A stretch of DNA of 33,749 nt from NCBI GenBank assembly GCA_014238425.1, contig JABABD010000011.1, positions 1-33,749 of the forward strand, in the 5' to 3' direction. Origin of the DNA: Flavobacteriaceae bacterium. Lineage in GTDB: Bacteria > Bacteroidota > Bacteroidia > Flavobacteriales > Flavobacteriaceae. The position numbers and the translations under genes are program-made. This document shows, in pieces, positions 33,624 through 33,749 of this stretch (the first letter of the stretch is position 1; each line of letters begins with the position of its first letter). The notes beneath the pieces were generated by a model. It worked only from the letters and a program-made list of their open reading frames with translations. It did not search any database and had not been told where the DNA came from.

Positions 33624-33749
33624 CGATGAGAACACATTCGCCAAAGGCGAACTTTAATCTGCGCAGCTTCGCTGACAATGCATCTCAAAGTAAACGTGTT
33701 CTCATCTGCAGGGTTAAACCAAATTACAATCCTACTTAAATTATTAACA
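33624..33749. repeat. 126-bp repeat, copy 2, runs off window
   Basis: Identical to 29955-30080 base for base and cut by the window end, so the true repeat may be longer (copy 1 continues into the inverted-repeat element up to 30315). It is in the same orientation as copy 1, 3669 bases downstream. Confidence 0.97.

Noticed and set aside
29955..33749. Insertion sequence or CRISPR array as the explanation of the repeats
   Set aside because: No transposase frame lies between the repeats, the repeats are not at the ends of a transposase gene, and there are no regularly spaced short repeats with spacers.

Overview
The window is AT-rich chromosomal DNA of a Bacteroidetes bacterium, most likely a marine member of the Flavobacteriaceae. 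The grounds are indirect. Start codons often follow the Bacteroidetes sigma-factor -7 element TAnnTTTG, with few purine-rich ribosome binding sites. Lipoprotein signals are short (for example LLGLTSCK, LSFSCQ, FFSCKK). Several families are typical of the group: a DUF4369-type N-domain with TlpA thioredoxin, a fused-subunit 2-oxoacid dehydrogenase E1, a secreted Tricorn homologue, and an M1-peptidase-like protein with a C-terminal barrel. No species can be named from sequence alone.

Layout. Bases 1-885 (minus) are the edge of a type II secretion/type IV pilus-like cluster: a prepilin-like protein, a 37-residue membrane peptide and the start of a secretin-like protein. Bases 1262-8440 are housekeeping genes on both strands: mnmE, a TlpA-type lipoprotein, a rhomboid protease, a lipid A acyltransferase-like protein, a class V aminotransferase and glmM. 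Bases 8515-17884 form a long co-directional run: acpH, ggt, a Tricorn protease, an AlkD-like glycosylase, an ATP-grasp ligase, a membrane-anchored unknown and an alpha/beta-hydrolase peptidase. Bases 18077-29329 hold uvrA, a LOG-family hydrolase behind a 7-bp microsatellite, the M1-like barrel protein (its zinc site is lost), the fused E1 dehydrogenase, an unusual methyltransferase and a DoxX protein ending in a strong hairpin.

From about 29330 to the end the character changes. Genes are sparse, the gaps are 300-1000 bases long and full of nested inverted repeats. A 126-bp sequence occurs twice, identically, 3669 bp apart. Two further sites share a 20-bp core exactly 2000 bp apart, each with a partly complementary right arm, and their arm mismatches become G.T pairs only on the bottom strand. 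Between these sites lie (a) a ChaN/EreA-like lipoprotein whose promoter elements coincide with two tandem CTAC-n4-GTAG dyads, and (b) a membrane-anchored LytTR regulator followed by a CPBP (CAAX-type) protease, with two 10-bp direct repeats spaced 22 bp in between, as expected for a LytTR operator. I read this as a gene-cassette-like array made of self-regulated modules. No recombinase gene is visible in the window, so the mobility claim is inference.
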